DNA from: Aplidium turbinatum
Lineage: Eukaryota > Chordata > Ascidiacea > Aplousobranchia > Polyclinidae
DNA: 64,000 nt
Assembly: GCA_918807975.1 (NCBI GenBank)
Contig: OU964918.1
Span: 45,182,477 to 45,246,476, forward strand
Direction of reading: 5' to 3'
Notes under the pieces: model-generated
Database searches by the model: none
Told to the model about the DNA's origin: nothing
The model's input: only the letters and a program-made list of their open reading frames with translations
Part shown: positions 23,013 through 35,100 of the stretch, piece after piece
Position numbering within the stretch: position 1 is the first letter of the stretch
Layout of the letters: each line of letters begins with the position of its first letter
Made by a program: the position numbers and the translations under genes

Positions 23013-23239
23013 TTGAAATGCCATGTAAATGTAAACAAAATATTTCATCAGTATTTGAAACATAAAAAGTTAATAATAATCAATCTTGCTAAAAGAAGAT
23101 GCAGGACTTTCCAAAGTTGTTAATCCAAATTGCTTTCATTTAACGAAAACGACCGAGTCAGATCCCACTCTCCAAACGAGGTAGCATATCAGCTCTCAGC
23201 TGTGTTTTTACCCGCGGTTTCTGCTTCATTGAGCAACAT

Positions 23240-23372
23240 GGTTGCCAGATAATGTTTTGTTTGTTTTTCATATCTTTATCCTGCATTGCGGAAATAGCCC
23301 AGAGAAACAACAACTAGTGCGGGTAACGACTGCGAGCCCAACGCGCTAACCACTCGTCCACTGAATTACATT
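23240..23372 (-). repeat. tRNA-derived SINE, family 1, short copy
   Basis: Reversed, it reads GGACGAGTGGTTAGCGCGTT (A-box region), a decayed B-box region, TTGTTTCTCTGGGC, then CGCAATGCAGGATAAAGATA and an A-rich tail. It has the same head and tail as 983-1292, with most of the body missing. Confidence 0.7.
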
Positions 23373-23524
23373 TTCTGTCAAACAACGTTTAAAACTCAGG
23401 AAGCAGCCAAATCAAAACTTCCAAAGAGTGTTCATCAGACGATTCCAACTTTGATTCAATGAACAATTAAATAATGTCAAGATTTAAACACCTTTGCAAA
23501 CTCTATTTGCAACTTGAACTTGAG

Positions 23525-23702
23525 ATGAGGTGTTGCGACCGTGCTATATTTTAAAGTGATTGTCCTGCTTTGGTATCATGCACGTTATAACGTCCGCGTT
23601 TTGTCGCTTTTACGTTTTTCTAGACTTCTGCTATGTTTGTCATATATATTGCTTTTTCATTGTGATGGTCAGAAATGAAAATAAATTGAACTGAACTTTT
23701 GA
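23525..23702 (+). repeat. interspersed repeat with GAACTGAACT tail
   Basis: It shares about 150 bp with 53818-53990, including TGATTGTCCTGCTTTGGTAT and CACGTTATAACGTCCGCGTT. It ends GTGATGGTCAGAAATGAAAA and a GAACTGAACT tail. Tail-only relatives lie at 54590-54665 and, inverted, at 63770-63825. It may be a SINE or a LINE 3' end. Confidence 0.65.
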
Positions 23703-24334
23703 TCCTCTTCAAAAATGAAGTTCTGATCACGTTATTTAACGTTGTAGCCTAATACCAGAGAAGTACGTATACGCCGCAAATTCTACGCCGCAGACTTGTG
23801 GAAATTCAAAATAAAACTTGTTTGTTTCGAGTGGTTTATACCGTGTGAATGTTTGGCACCTAGCAAACAAAATTAGTTTACACTAGTGTATGCGCTAACG
23901 CTGACGCCGCCAACATTTTTTACAAGTTACGTTGACGCATACGGCGTATGGTTTTTTGAACGTTTGCGTTTACGCTGACGCGTCAATATTTTTTTGTATG
24001 CGCGTACATCACTGCCTAATAGCCTACTGTCTAGCCTACAATGTTGTACTAGTTCTAGTGAACTAGTTTTATAATGTTTAAATTCGTTTTTGTTATTAAC
24101 CTACAATATTATATCATGAACACCTTCTGATAACTAAAAATTATAATTCGAGTTATAATTGTGTGGAAATAGTTAATGGAGTCAGAATGTCAGATAGTCA
24201 AATTAGTTAGAATATCCGTTAGAGTTAGACAGACAAAATATCATGAGACAGCTAATTAACATAATAAACCACCGCTAAAACCATTCTTACATCTATAATA
24301 ACCATTACTACAATGTTAACATCCTTAAATATAA

Positions 24335-24792
24335 CAAAATGTTACCACAATACCAGCGCACTTTTCAAGGAAAAATTATAAAACTTTACAATAGGCTATT
24401 CATCGAGAAAACTTTTCAAATGAGCTTGATATGCCAAACAAACCAATATAATAAGCATCACAATTCACACCCAACACGTAAGTGTTTTCAATGGAACTCT
24501 TGGTTGGTTTTGAATCATTATCCTTGGATTGACAAAGCCTTGATAGGTCATTTCTGGTAATTTCGCATACTTGTACCTGTAGGTAGAGGCTTTTGACGCA
24601 GGGCCGGTTACCGACATTGACAGAGTGAAGTTTTCGATTGTAGCCAGGGAATTAGTCCATCTGTTCGGTGTCGCTGATTGTAGAGCAGTCCTTAGAATGC
24701 CTTTTTAATTGCTTAAGCCCAGACCCGAGATTCTAACAAGCACCACTTGATCTTGAAGCTTTGCCGTTCACGAAGTCACGCGCTAACCAACA
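24335..24792 (-). repeat. tRNA-derived SINE, family 2 (long body)
   Basis: This is the inverted relative of 31577-32040 over its whole length. The tRNA head lies at 24720-24792 (reversed: TTAGCGCGTGACTTCGTGAA and CTTCAAGATCAAGTGG). The body includes GGCCGGTTACCGACATTGAC and the CAGCGCACTTTTCAAGGAAA end. Compared with the other copy it has a TAGGCTA word near 24391 where the relative has none. Confidence 0.75.
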
Positions 24793-25170
24793 AATCCAAG
24801 AAAAACATGCAAGCTAGGGTTTTTTGTAAAATTTCTCGCCCAAACTAAATTTATTAACCTAATCGGCGGCATTGGACAGTAGACACATAAGGTTTCAAGA
24901 GTGTTTTAGGCCTACTTATAGGCAGAGGTGGGCACCCGCTACTTTTAAAGTAGCGCGCTACTGCTACTTGGGCCAAAGTAGCGCGCGCTACCGCTACCCG
25001 CTACAAATTTACAAAAGTAGCGCCCTACCCGCTACTTTTGTCTAAAATGACACTAGGAAACACTCAAGTCCCTAGTGACGCAAAAATGACCTTGAAAACG
25101 AATGTTATCATTCGTTTACACTGTCATTTTAACGTCGTTATAGAAAACACATTCTAAGGGAATTTTATTG

Positions 25171-25560
25171 TTACGCATCTTTCAAAAACACGAGCATTTC
25201 AAAATGAGAGTCACTATAAGTCCTGCCCGCTTTCGTTAAGCACATCTTTTCCAACAGAGAAAAGTCTCTCCACCGCAGCACTGGAAGGAATGGGGGTGTT
25301 GTGTTTAATGAACAGATATGTTTTAACTCGGTATTCGAAAAGCTCAAGGACTTGCTCTTGTCCGAAAAAAAGGCGTCCACAATTGCTGCTTCCTTGTGCA
25401 CCGACGTTTCACGGGATGGCGCAAACACTCCAAAAAATACATCCTCGGAGTCATGACTGGTGTTGGTGTCACTCTTCTCGGTATCAACCTGGCTTGATGT
25501 CTCCCGCAACAGTTGAATTACAATCATCTGTCTTGACTTTTTCTCGCAGTGCGTCAGCAT
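25171..25560 (-). pseudogene. hAT transposase C-terminal dimerisation region
   Basis: The minus-strand frame ends LKHICSLNTTPPFLPVLRWR, DFSLLEKMCLTKAGRTYSDS and HFEMLVFLKDA, then a stop. This is the family's usual ending (N-T-P-x-P-S-S-A-x-x-E-R, F-S-x-G-K-D-V-L-x-x-x-R-x-x-L-S-D-x-x-F-E-M-L). The catalytic N-terminal part is missing, so the protein cannot act on its own. Confidence 0.75.
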
Positions 25561-25839
25561 AATCCGTGGAAACGTAGTGCAGAAATTGTAGCCACGACGT
25601 CTTGAAGGAGGGATGAAGACATGATGCCATAACGCATTTTATGCCGTTGAAGCACTTGTTGAATCGTTCCTTCACCCCTTCAAGGATTTTCACTTTCAAC
25701 TCCTCACAGGTCAAAAGATCAGCTGATCTCGGTCAACTTCTTCGCGCAAATTGTGATGGTTGGAAGCAAGACTCCGTAATAGGCCTGGGACTCGCCCTGG
25801 AGAATTTCTAAAGCCTGGCAGATAGGCTTCATCACAGGT

Positions 25840-26050
25840 CGGCTGCATAGCCGAGTGGTGAGGGCTCTGGAACGGCAATCGAAAAGGCGCCGGTTCGACA
25901 CCGCTCAAGAGCATGCGGCTGTGTTTCTGGCAGGACACTTAAAGGCATGCCTGAAGGCGGACACGAAGATTGGCTTCCTTGCCTTCCCGTCCACTTAATC
26001 TAAATCTTCAACCACTCATGGGTGCAAGCCTGGATGCGACAAAAACACGG
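25840..26050 (+). repeat. tRNA-derived SINE, family 3
   Basis: Head: GCATAGCCGAGTGGTGAGGG (A box) and GCGCCGGTTCGACACCGCTC (B box). Body: CACTTAAAGGCATGCCTGAA and AAGATTGGCTTCCTTGCCTT. A full relative lies at 51345-51560 and a truncated one at 41840-41930. It is inserted in the hAT element. Confidence 0.8.
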
Positions 26051-26699
26051 AGATATTCGTCGAAGAAATTGACGTCAGCAGCTAGAAAAGACCGAAACTT
26101 TGCAACCAAACCGATTATATAGCTGATTGAACACGCCAGTATTGCCCAAAAAACAAGCATTTTTTTCAATTTAATTTAAAAAGTAGCGACTGAAAAAAGT
26201 AGGGTCTCTCCCACTACTTTGGAGAAAAAATAGCGCCGCTACTCCAACTAAAAAGTATCGCCGCTACCGCTACTTTTACCAAAAAAGTAGCGCGCTACTG
26301 CCCACCTCTGAGTAGCGGGAGTGCGACTGAAAAAAGTAGCGCCTCTCCCGCTACTTTGGAAAAAAATAGTGCCGCTACTCCAGCTAAAATGTAGCGCCGC
26401 TACTTTTACCAAAAAAGTAGCGCCGCTACAAAAGTAGCGCGCTACTGCCCATCTCTGCTTATAGGCTATCAGTATGACCCAGAATTCCATTAAGCTACCA
26501 AAGAAAACCCACGACTTCAACAGATTAACCTAGGCTACATATCTTTGTAGCCTACGTGGTTGAGCATAAGTAGGCGGCAGGCCTATAAGCTACAAACTGA
26601 CGAACGCAGTTTAGATAATCCAAATTCAGTTGACGCAGGATAACTGTGTGTGAAACGCTTGTTGGCAAAATTCTCATTATTTCTAAAGTCAAACTTTTG

Positions 26700-26795
26700 G
26701 TTTTGTAGAGATTCAGGAAAGTTGAGCAGTCGAGAGATTTGAACCCGTGACCAAGTTGTAATTGGTGTTGGCCTAGGCTACACTGCAACAAAATG
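26700..26795 (-). repeat. tRNA-like SINE fragment
   Basis: Reversed, it reads CACGGGTTCAAATCTCTCGA, a clear B box, preceded by CCAACACCAATTACAACTTGG. The A box is not preserved. It is probably a fragment of another tRNA-derived SINE. Confidence 0.45.
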
Positions 26796-26799
26796 TTTG

Positions 26800-28800
26800 C
26801 TAGTTAGGCTACCAGGCTACTAAGCTTATTAGAACATCTTTTGTTAAGCCCGTTTACCATTAGGCTACTAACTATGTCTTTGTATAAAATATGTCTTTGT
26901 ATAACTATGTCTACTATGTCTTTTTAGTGCACAACTGTGATGGGCCTACTGTCTGAGGTGACCATGCTTTTGCTTCTTGCGACTCATCTCACGACAAAGA
27001 ACAAAAGATTTCTGTAATCGCTAATTTCTGTCATTCTATTACCAATTGCTATCATGTATAGCGGAATTGCAAAAAAGTTGCTTGTTTCTCGTTGATAGAT
27101 CACATCCCAAGCAAGCAACGCAAATGTGACAGAGGATTCCAAACGGAGGGAAACGAATGTTTCATTTGAAAATAAACAATTCTGTACAGCTTGAACAGTT
27201 TCATGTACAATTCACATTCCAACAAGATTTGGAAAAACAATACACTTCTGGCATACACAAGAATCGATACCGCTGGTTATTAACATAAATCAACGTGACA
27301 ATACGAAGGAAGGCCAGAAATCTCTTCGAACAGCGGGATTTATTATGTGTTAGGACATACAGCTAACAACTGTACATTTCCACAACGCTATTATCGATGC
27401 TTAAAAGAAAATATCACTTCACCTTCTTGAAACAAATCACTTCACCTTGAACTGAAACATATTTGCACATGGCCATGATTAGAACAGAAACGTTTAAATT
27501 TTAGCTCAACAAGCCAACAACCAAAATAGGTTACCTTGTTTCTTGTTTCAATGCATTTAAGCTACTGAGAAATCATGCCATATTGAAAAAAATGGAGTTC
27601 GGTGAACCCCTCAAAGCGGATCTGCCCTGTTAGTCAAAAGTTGCTGTTTTTAAATCGTTTTAACGTGACCGGACGTTGAAACAAAGTAATAAAAAGTAAT
27701 TTTTGCTAGCAAGGGAACGAGGTGGTTCGTTGTATAGTAGACTTTTGAATTCCACTAGTTAACGTCAAAATGACGTTCGGCGAGGTACGATTGTGGAAAA
27801 AGAGACATAATCGACAGAAAAAAACAAACAAAATCGAAATTCAAAAGCAATCAAATCTACATCTTGTATTGTAGCACCGAACTTTTGCTTGAACGCAAAA
27901 AAAAAAACGAAATCAAAAACGAACTTAACGCGTACCTACAAAGAATGCAAGCGGACTGACAAAAAAACATTACGTTTCTACATCATCAAGCGTTGAAACA
28001 ACGTGCGACAACAATGTAATACATGACACTCACACAAAAACAAGTAAGGTCCACTCGTGAACTTTATCCGCGTTTAGGAAACGGAACTTTCTGGCGTTGA
28101 AGGCACAAAACAGTGAAACCAAAAACACTTGAAACCTGGCTTCCAGTGTTTTTACGAAAGCTTGCAAAACATATCAACAAAAAACACAAAAACGTTCGTT
28201 TACAGCCAAACGATGATTACATAAGTCTTAACTGAACAAGATTCCGTTGCACAAGCACATATACACTACACAGTACACTAGCCTACTCAACTACTTATAC
28301 TTCATGACCCACGTTGCATAGGATCATATGGCGTACTCTGATATATGCACAATGCACACGTTGGGAAGAGCTGGATGTTAGCAGCCGATAATGCAAAGTC
28401 TACTTGGGGCAATAAAACCAGTTGCGAGAATTTCGGGATGGCTGAGAATAATATTGGGGATTCATTTCCAGCAGTGAGATTTGCACACACAAGATTAAGC
28501 GCTTCCAAATTTAGTCAAAACTTGACGTCAAAAAACGGCGGAAAATGTTTGCTGGCGAAATCAGCAGGATTTGAGCTACGCCAAGCGAACATGCAACAAG
28601 TACAATCAATATATGGCGTTTTTTTTAGAAATACTTTATAACTTCAACTGATTGGATGGAATTACCATTCGGGTCACGATTGTATGAAAGATTAGTGCTG
28701 CATTGATGATTAGCTGATGAATGAGAACTTTATATTGTCAGACAAAATAGGTAGCCTAGTATCACTTTAAAAGATGATAGTTGTCAGTAGCTTTAATCCA
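26800..28800. other. unassigned stretch 3' of PRKAG
   Basis: I see no gene. The first AATAAA on the PRKAG strand that I notice downstream of the stop is near 27338, so up to 1.4 kb may be 3' UTR. The 98-aa plus ORF at 28345 has no domain. Confidence 0.35.
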
Positions 28801-28805
28801 ATTCT

Positions 28806-29165
28806 TTATCTTCCATGATCGCTTCTCATGGATCCAGCTCTAGCGCGAATGATCTCAGCGGAGTTTAAACCCGACTGCAGAGTCGAGGCGCTCGTGTACC
28901 CGCTGTCGTTGAAATTGTGACTAGAGGTGTCAGATGAGGATGAAAGTTTAGACGGAGGACGGAAATTTCGACTTCCCAGGGAGGAATCAAGAGCGAACGG
29001 GTCTTCCGAGCTATCTATTGCAGAGATAACTTCTGGACCATCTTGGATAGAGAGCAGAGAAGGCGAGCCAGAAGACGTGGAAGAAAACAGGTTTCTTCGC
29101 TTTCTCTTTTGGATATGAGTTGGAGAGTTCTGATTCACACCGGCGCTCTGAAATGCGACAGTGTG
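28806..29165 (-). CDS. PRKAG: PRKAG last exon, extended C-terminal tail
   Basis: It encodes 119 residues after CBS4: a basic [13 protein letters not shown] patch, then Ser/Asp-rich sequence ending [12 protein letters not shown] and TAA. Most gamma subunits end within a few residues of CBS4. The KRKRR patch could be a nuclear signal (inference). Confidence 0.85.
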   Translation of the reverse strand, partial: HTVAFQSAGVNQNSPTHIQKRKRRNLFSSTSSGSPSLLSIQDGPEVISAIDSSEDPFALDSSLGSRNFRPPSKLSSSSDTSSHNFNDSGYTSASTLQSGLNSAEIIRARAGSMRSDHGR

Positions 29166-32100
29166 CTGAAAAAACGGTTGGATGACAAAAGCACAACTTT
29201 GAAGAAAGCAAATTAGGCATGCTTATTGCGAAGATATGTCGCTATTTTGCTTCTTCAACTGCCAAGTTAATGCAATTTGCTGCCTACCTTAAAACTGAGC
29301 ATACCACATACAACCTAATACTTGTCAACAACACATCAATAACAAAGCATAAAATTTAATCATACGAACCGGTGGATTGATGATGTAGTACAAAACGTCA
29401 GACACAGTGATGACGCCTTTCACGTGACCACTCGACTGACCAATCACAACAAGGAGGTTGGCATCGGTGGATACCATCAAGTCAACGATATGCTGTGAAA
29501 AATAACCTTTCAGTAATCCACACTCTTATTCACAATGTTTAATCTTTTAATATATTCAAGGTAATATTTAAATTTAAAATATGGGTTGGATGTTTATAGA
29601 ACAGTGGCATTTGGCAGTTGAATTCTCTCTCATTCAAGTAACGCAACAAAAAATAATAATTAGACTACTGTCGTAGCTTTTTTCTTAAAAATTCATTTTC
29701 TAAATTCACAGAAGAAAAATTTAATTTCTACATCAATGAACAATTCAAACAATGTTTCAGTGCGCGATAAAGAATCAGTGGTTCTCTCAGAAGCAGGGGT
29801 CAAAAAAAGCGACTTACATATCAAGTGCACAGTAGAAATTGTTTTTGAGGATGAGCATTGCAGGGAGACAGAGAAAAATGTCAATCACCTGCAATCTATC
29901 CGAGTGCCGACAGCGCACAAGAGGATTACTCAGTGACTTGTGGCGGACTCGATGGTGTCCAGTGCGCTCAGAATTGCGGGAATCTGCCACCGGTTGAGAA
30001 GTAATAGGAGCTCGTTCGGATTCTTGCTTTTCAGATGACGTGTCAGCGTTGCTACGAGTAACTGAACATGCAGAAAAACACCTTCAGTTTTGTGATATCG
30101 TGCATGGCTTTCGTGTTGAATGTGATGCTTTGGCTTTGTGTTGCTTTCGATGAGCAAAAAGATCTTTGCAAATTGAAGAGCTTTCCGAACAAACCAGCTA
30201 CGTATGTATACTTAATTATTTAAGTAACAGCTGATAATTTTCTAATGTATTTGACAAATCAAAGTCCCCAACGGCAATGTTTGGCGGAAGAGGGCAGTGC
30301 CTGACGGGCAGGCATCCTGTAAGGCGGGCCTCGATGAACAGGGCACCCGGCAGCCCGTTGCAACCAATTCCCCTGAAGCTGCACGTTTTAATATAATTGG
30401 ACCGCAGTGGATGGAGCTGGTCAAGAGTGTGTGCGTGGCTCTCGCGTAGTCACAACCACCTTAAACCAGGGGTGTGCAACCTTTATTACAGGAGGGCCAG
30501 ATATAAATAACTGGGTGAGGCCGCAGGCCGCACATTTAATTAACATGATTTTTAGTAGTTGCAGCCACAAAACAAGTAGTTATTTTGTTATTCAAGTTAT
30601 TCTTATGGCATTATGAGGGGTTATCTCCTTGCAGAAACAATAAGTTAAAACGCATTAATTTCTGAAGAAAACTGCTATTCAAATTTATTGTCACACCGTG
30701 CTGGCTTCTTTTCCTGACGGCTTTTTCCACATTTACTTTAATGGAAGTGCTCGCAATCGAAGTTTATTTTCCACGTGTTCGTCTGTCAGAACTGATTGAC
30801 AGGGAGATTTAATGACGCCCACTTTAGAAAAAAATTGTTCGCACAAATAACCTACGTTGAGCCAAAAAGAGCCATTTTTAAATCCATGGATTTTTTGAAA
30901 TGTGGAAAGTAATCTTAGTTGAAATGTTTTCGGTAAAAATCGCCAAGATTCATTTCTAAATACTTTACTTTTAAATCCGTTTTCTCTTGAAGATCAATCA
31001 ATTCAAGTTATATCTGCTGGTGCTTTGTCAATGTCTGTGTTGAATGGCGAAGCGAATATACCAACAAATGTTCATGAGATTTGAAGTCCTTGAAAGGAGC
31101 CAAAAATTCACACAACAATTTTTCAAGTTGGTCTGCAAATTCAGTTTTATTCTTAGGATGCATTCCAGACCATAGTCTCTCAAAGTTGGAAAGTGGAAAA
31201 GATTTCCTGTCTGTAGGCTACGTGAGCTTTCCAAAGTCGTAATTTGTTCATAATGCCTTTTATGTGACCATAAATTTTTACGTTCCAAATAATTAAATAA
31301 AATGGATTAGCGGTGGCCGGTGGGAGACTTCTAAAATGGTTAACAGAAGATGCGAAATCTACAATAATCCACTCCACAATGAATTGTTCACACGTGCCAG
31401 ACTAAACTAAATTATAAACACGTTTCGCGGGCTGCATACAATTCAAAATTGGCACATCTTTGCGGGCCGCACAATTTTTCTTCGCGGGCCGCATTTGGCC
31501 CGCGGGCCGCACACCCCTGCCTTAAACAACCAAACAAGCGAATGGCCTCTGTCTCAATTTGGACCTGACAAATCAAGCTCCCCGATAGCTCAGTTGGTTA
31601 GCGCGTGGCTTCGTGAACGACGAAGCTTCAAGATCAAGTGGCGCTGGTTCGAATCTCGGGGTGTGCGCTTGAACAACGCATTCTAATGACTGCTCTCCAT
31701 TCAGCGGCATCTAACGGATGGAATAATTCCCCGGCAATAATACTTCAACAATTGGAAACTTTATTCTGTCAATGTCGGTAACCGGCCTGCGTCAAAAGTC
31801 TCTACCTACAAGTATGCGAAACTACGAGGAATGACCTCTCAAGGGCCCACAGGCCTTCTAAGTCCGAGATAAAAATTCAAAACCAACCAAAAGTTCCGTC
31901 GAAAACACTTACGTGTTGGGTGTGATGCTTGTTATATTGGTTTGTTTGGCATATTCAAGCTCATTAGAAAAGTTTTCGCAATGAACATTAAAAATATATT
32001 TATAATGTTTCCTTGAAAAGTGCGCTGGTATTACAACGTAGAATAACGTGCGTGGAACTTCATTTTTAAGTGGATCAAAATTGCAACGGATATTCGTATG

Positions 32101-35100
32101 TCAATGAAAAAATCACGTGTTTTGTCACCCGTTGAGTGTTGATCTTAGGCAAACTCAAAACAACAAACTCGTTAATCCAGAAACTAGCTGGGACAAGTTG
32201 GTGTGCATCTCAAAACGTCTTGCGCATTTGCACTCTAGCTATTTCGGGCCGCAATACTGCGCTTCTGTGTGGAAACAATGTACAGTGTAGGCTACACACA
32301 CTGAAAAAGTCGACGTCCAATTACAAGAATCAACGCGCACAATCACCGGATATGAAATCGACCCCAATACAACGGCTACCGACGAAGCGGAAGTTCCCCA
32401 CTACATCTGAGAAGAGACACGGCAGCCCAACTAAATCAAAGACTTCAAGAACGTGGCAATACTTGGAGTAACTCACGATTACAAAACATATATAATCCAA
32501 CAGAAACCAAACAGCCATCGACTAAAATCATGTCAATCTATTCACAACCAAACAACCAAGAACTATGATCCAATTCTAAACCAAGAATGGAAAGAATATT
32601 GGACAAAGAATCGACCATACGGTGGAAACATTATCGACGATCCAATACCCCTCCCAGGTGTTTCCACATGCAACAGAATGGAATGGATCAGCTACAGACT
32701 ACAGTATAATAGAATTTTAACCCGTCATGCTCGAACTGCTACCACTCTTGATCGATGGGGCCATCAAAGCAAACCAATTTGTACAAACTGCGAAGAAAAG
32801 CAGGCAAACTGTTGATCACAAAGGCAGACAGTATCACACTAAATCAGAAAAATCAGTATATATATTTATAAAGCTTTCGCCACACAAGTGTGGCTTCTTC
32901 AGTATATGCTTATTTTATTCTATTTGAATAAGCATATACTGAAGCCACATTTGTGTGAGGAAGTAAATGAACTGATTTTTCTAATTTAGTGTGATACTGT
33001 CTAATTTTGTTTTAAATATTTTGTTACACCACGCATCCTAATAGAATCATCAGTTAAATCATAAAATCGAAAAAAAAAACAGTTAAATCATAAGAAGATT
33101 TGATGAAAAGTTCATTAATGAAGTTTGTTTTAAAACTATTGATCATTTGATTTTAACCTGTCGATGGGCTGGTTACCAGAGACACAGTTCACCAATGCGG
33201 CAATAGATTTAAAAACTGGCTTAAAAGACAACGTGCTTCACGTGTGAAAATGCCACGAGAAACTACTACTACTGTTAATCAATTCAAGCTCAACAACCAA
33301 GCCACTGACTACTAATATTTTTTGTAGCTTTTATCAATTGCGCGACATTGGCTTCGCGTTTATTTGCAGACGATCAAGCGCCGAGAACCAGTCCAGACGT
33401 TCGTTGACTAAAACTTCTAAATACCACGGCAAAAAACGACCGCTTGGCCAGTTTTGATTGAATACCGTGCATGAAGCATAAGCTGCCTAGCAAACACGGA
33501 TGCATTGACACCTTCACTTCAGGCAGCGGGATGCTCTTTTGGAACATCAAAGTTGAAATAGACTGGAACCACAAGGTTTACCTCTGATGTCAGTACAGTG
33601 AGGTAGAGAGATTAGCTTTTGTTTGGCGAAACTGAGCAGGTTGGAACAGTAGGAAGGTGGGAGATGTAGGTCACGATAGACAAGTGATCATTGATGCCAG
33701 AAGCCCCACAGTGACTATCACGACCGATGTCGTAAAAGTGAAGATTCAAAAAAAAAATAAACAAGGAATGAAGCCGTTGTGAGCAGCACATCAGCCTCTA
33801 TTTTCCAAGATTTTCGCTGCTTCAGGTCCAGATTCGATTTCTCTCATAGTGAACGAAAAAAAGTGATTGGGGCATGTGAGCTGATTCTCCAACACTGGTT
33901 ACACTGCCAACAAACGCTTCGATTTGGAGAAGAACGACAGAGATTTTCCATTCACTCTAAGATTCCGTTTAAGTTTTGTTGACGATTGTGTAAATAACAA
34001 CAGGTCAATATTCATTGGTGAAACATTTCCGGTGATATTGGAAAACTGCATTCAAGTCCCAGCCCAATATATCTTTAAATTGGTCAAAAAGTTGCTCGGC
34101 GTGAAATATCTTCGCGACAAACTGCAGAAAAATATTTTGCGAGCTGTGCCTGGCAGCTTACGTATGTGAAGGTTTAAAAAGAAGGTATGCTTCCAGTAAC
34201 ACTAAACGCCCAAAGACTGAGAACGCCTAAACCAAACTTTTTCCGCTGGCACTGCGATCAGCAACAGTAAACAACCAACATCATACAACGAACAAAAACC
34301 AACCCCAGGACGAAAACATAACAAACAAATAAAAATAGACACACGCGAGAGACACGATAGCCGTCCCTCTTCCGTAGCTACGTTACCTAGGGTCCTCGGC
34401 AACACTTAGCAGTAAAAATGCAACCAATATGTACGTGGCTTCAATGTCGAAAAACGCTTAAAACTGAAAGATTCAATTTGTCACAGCAATCGTTAAATAG
34501 CTCATTCACTGGTAAAACTTTATTGTTACGTCGTTTCAACGTCGGTAGACAATGTAAACAGAAAAGCTTCACTGGATGGCTGTCAGCGGAAGATAAATGT
34601 ACAATCCGAGCCGATCATTGCAGACTGCATTCTGCAACTGCAGCTTGTCAATAACAAGGTTTTGCCGCAATAACATCCACCACACTCACCGAGTGCCCCC
34701 GGCTGACACACAAGTATCGAGCGCTGACGTAAGATTCAATTCATGGATGTTTACTTTGAATGTTGCTTTGAGCGGCAGAAAGCGTGAACAGAACACTGAA
34801 CAGTGATTTGTAGTAAAGTGGTCGCAGCGGTTTATTTTCAAAGCCATTCAAGCCATGAGTGTTGCGATACGAGCCCACGGCGCTGGTGAGCATCGTTCAG
34901 GTGTTTTTGCAATTTGCCAGTGACTGTGAATGACTCATCGTCTATATTTGATCGCGGCTAAAAGCAGGAGAAACATGAAACATCGATTAAGTTGATTAAA
35001 CGTAAAAAGACGTTGAAAACTTGATGAATTGCCGCCACCATGCTTGTGCAACTGGAAAGTTAAAGCCTCTTCAACAATTTCGATGCTTGTTTACATGGGA

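Larger units (their letters stand above)
24923..26457 (-). mobile_element. hAT element with CAGAGGTGGGCA ends
   Basis: Left end CAGAGGTGGGCA, right end TGCCCATCTCTG, perfect 8-bp duplication CTTATAGG (24915-24922 and 26458-26465). The subterminal zones are arrays of GTAGCG(C)GCTAC words. The right side has a second, inner end (TGCCCACCTCTG at about 26301-26312) followed by a repeat of the same zone, so the right end is duplicated. It contains a fragment of transposase and a SINE insertion at 25840-26050. Confidence 0.88.

Noticed and set aside
31577-31665. Functional tRNA gene
   Set aside because: The A and B boxes are good, but the anticodon region has extra bases and the unit continues into a SINE body found again at 24335-24792.
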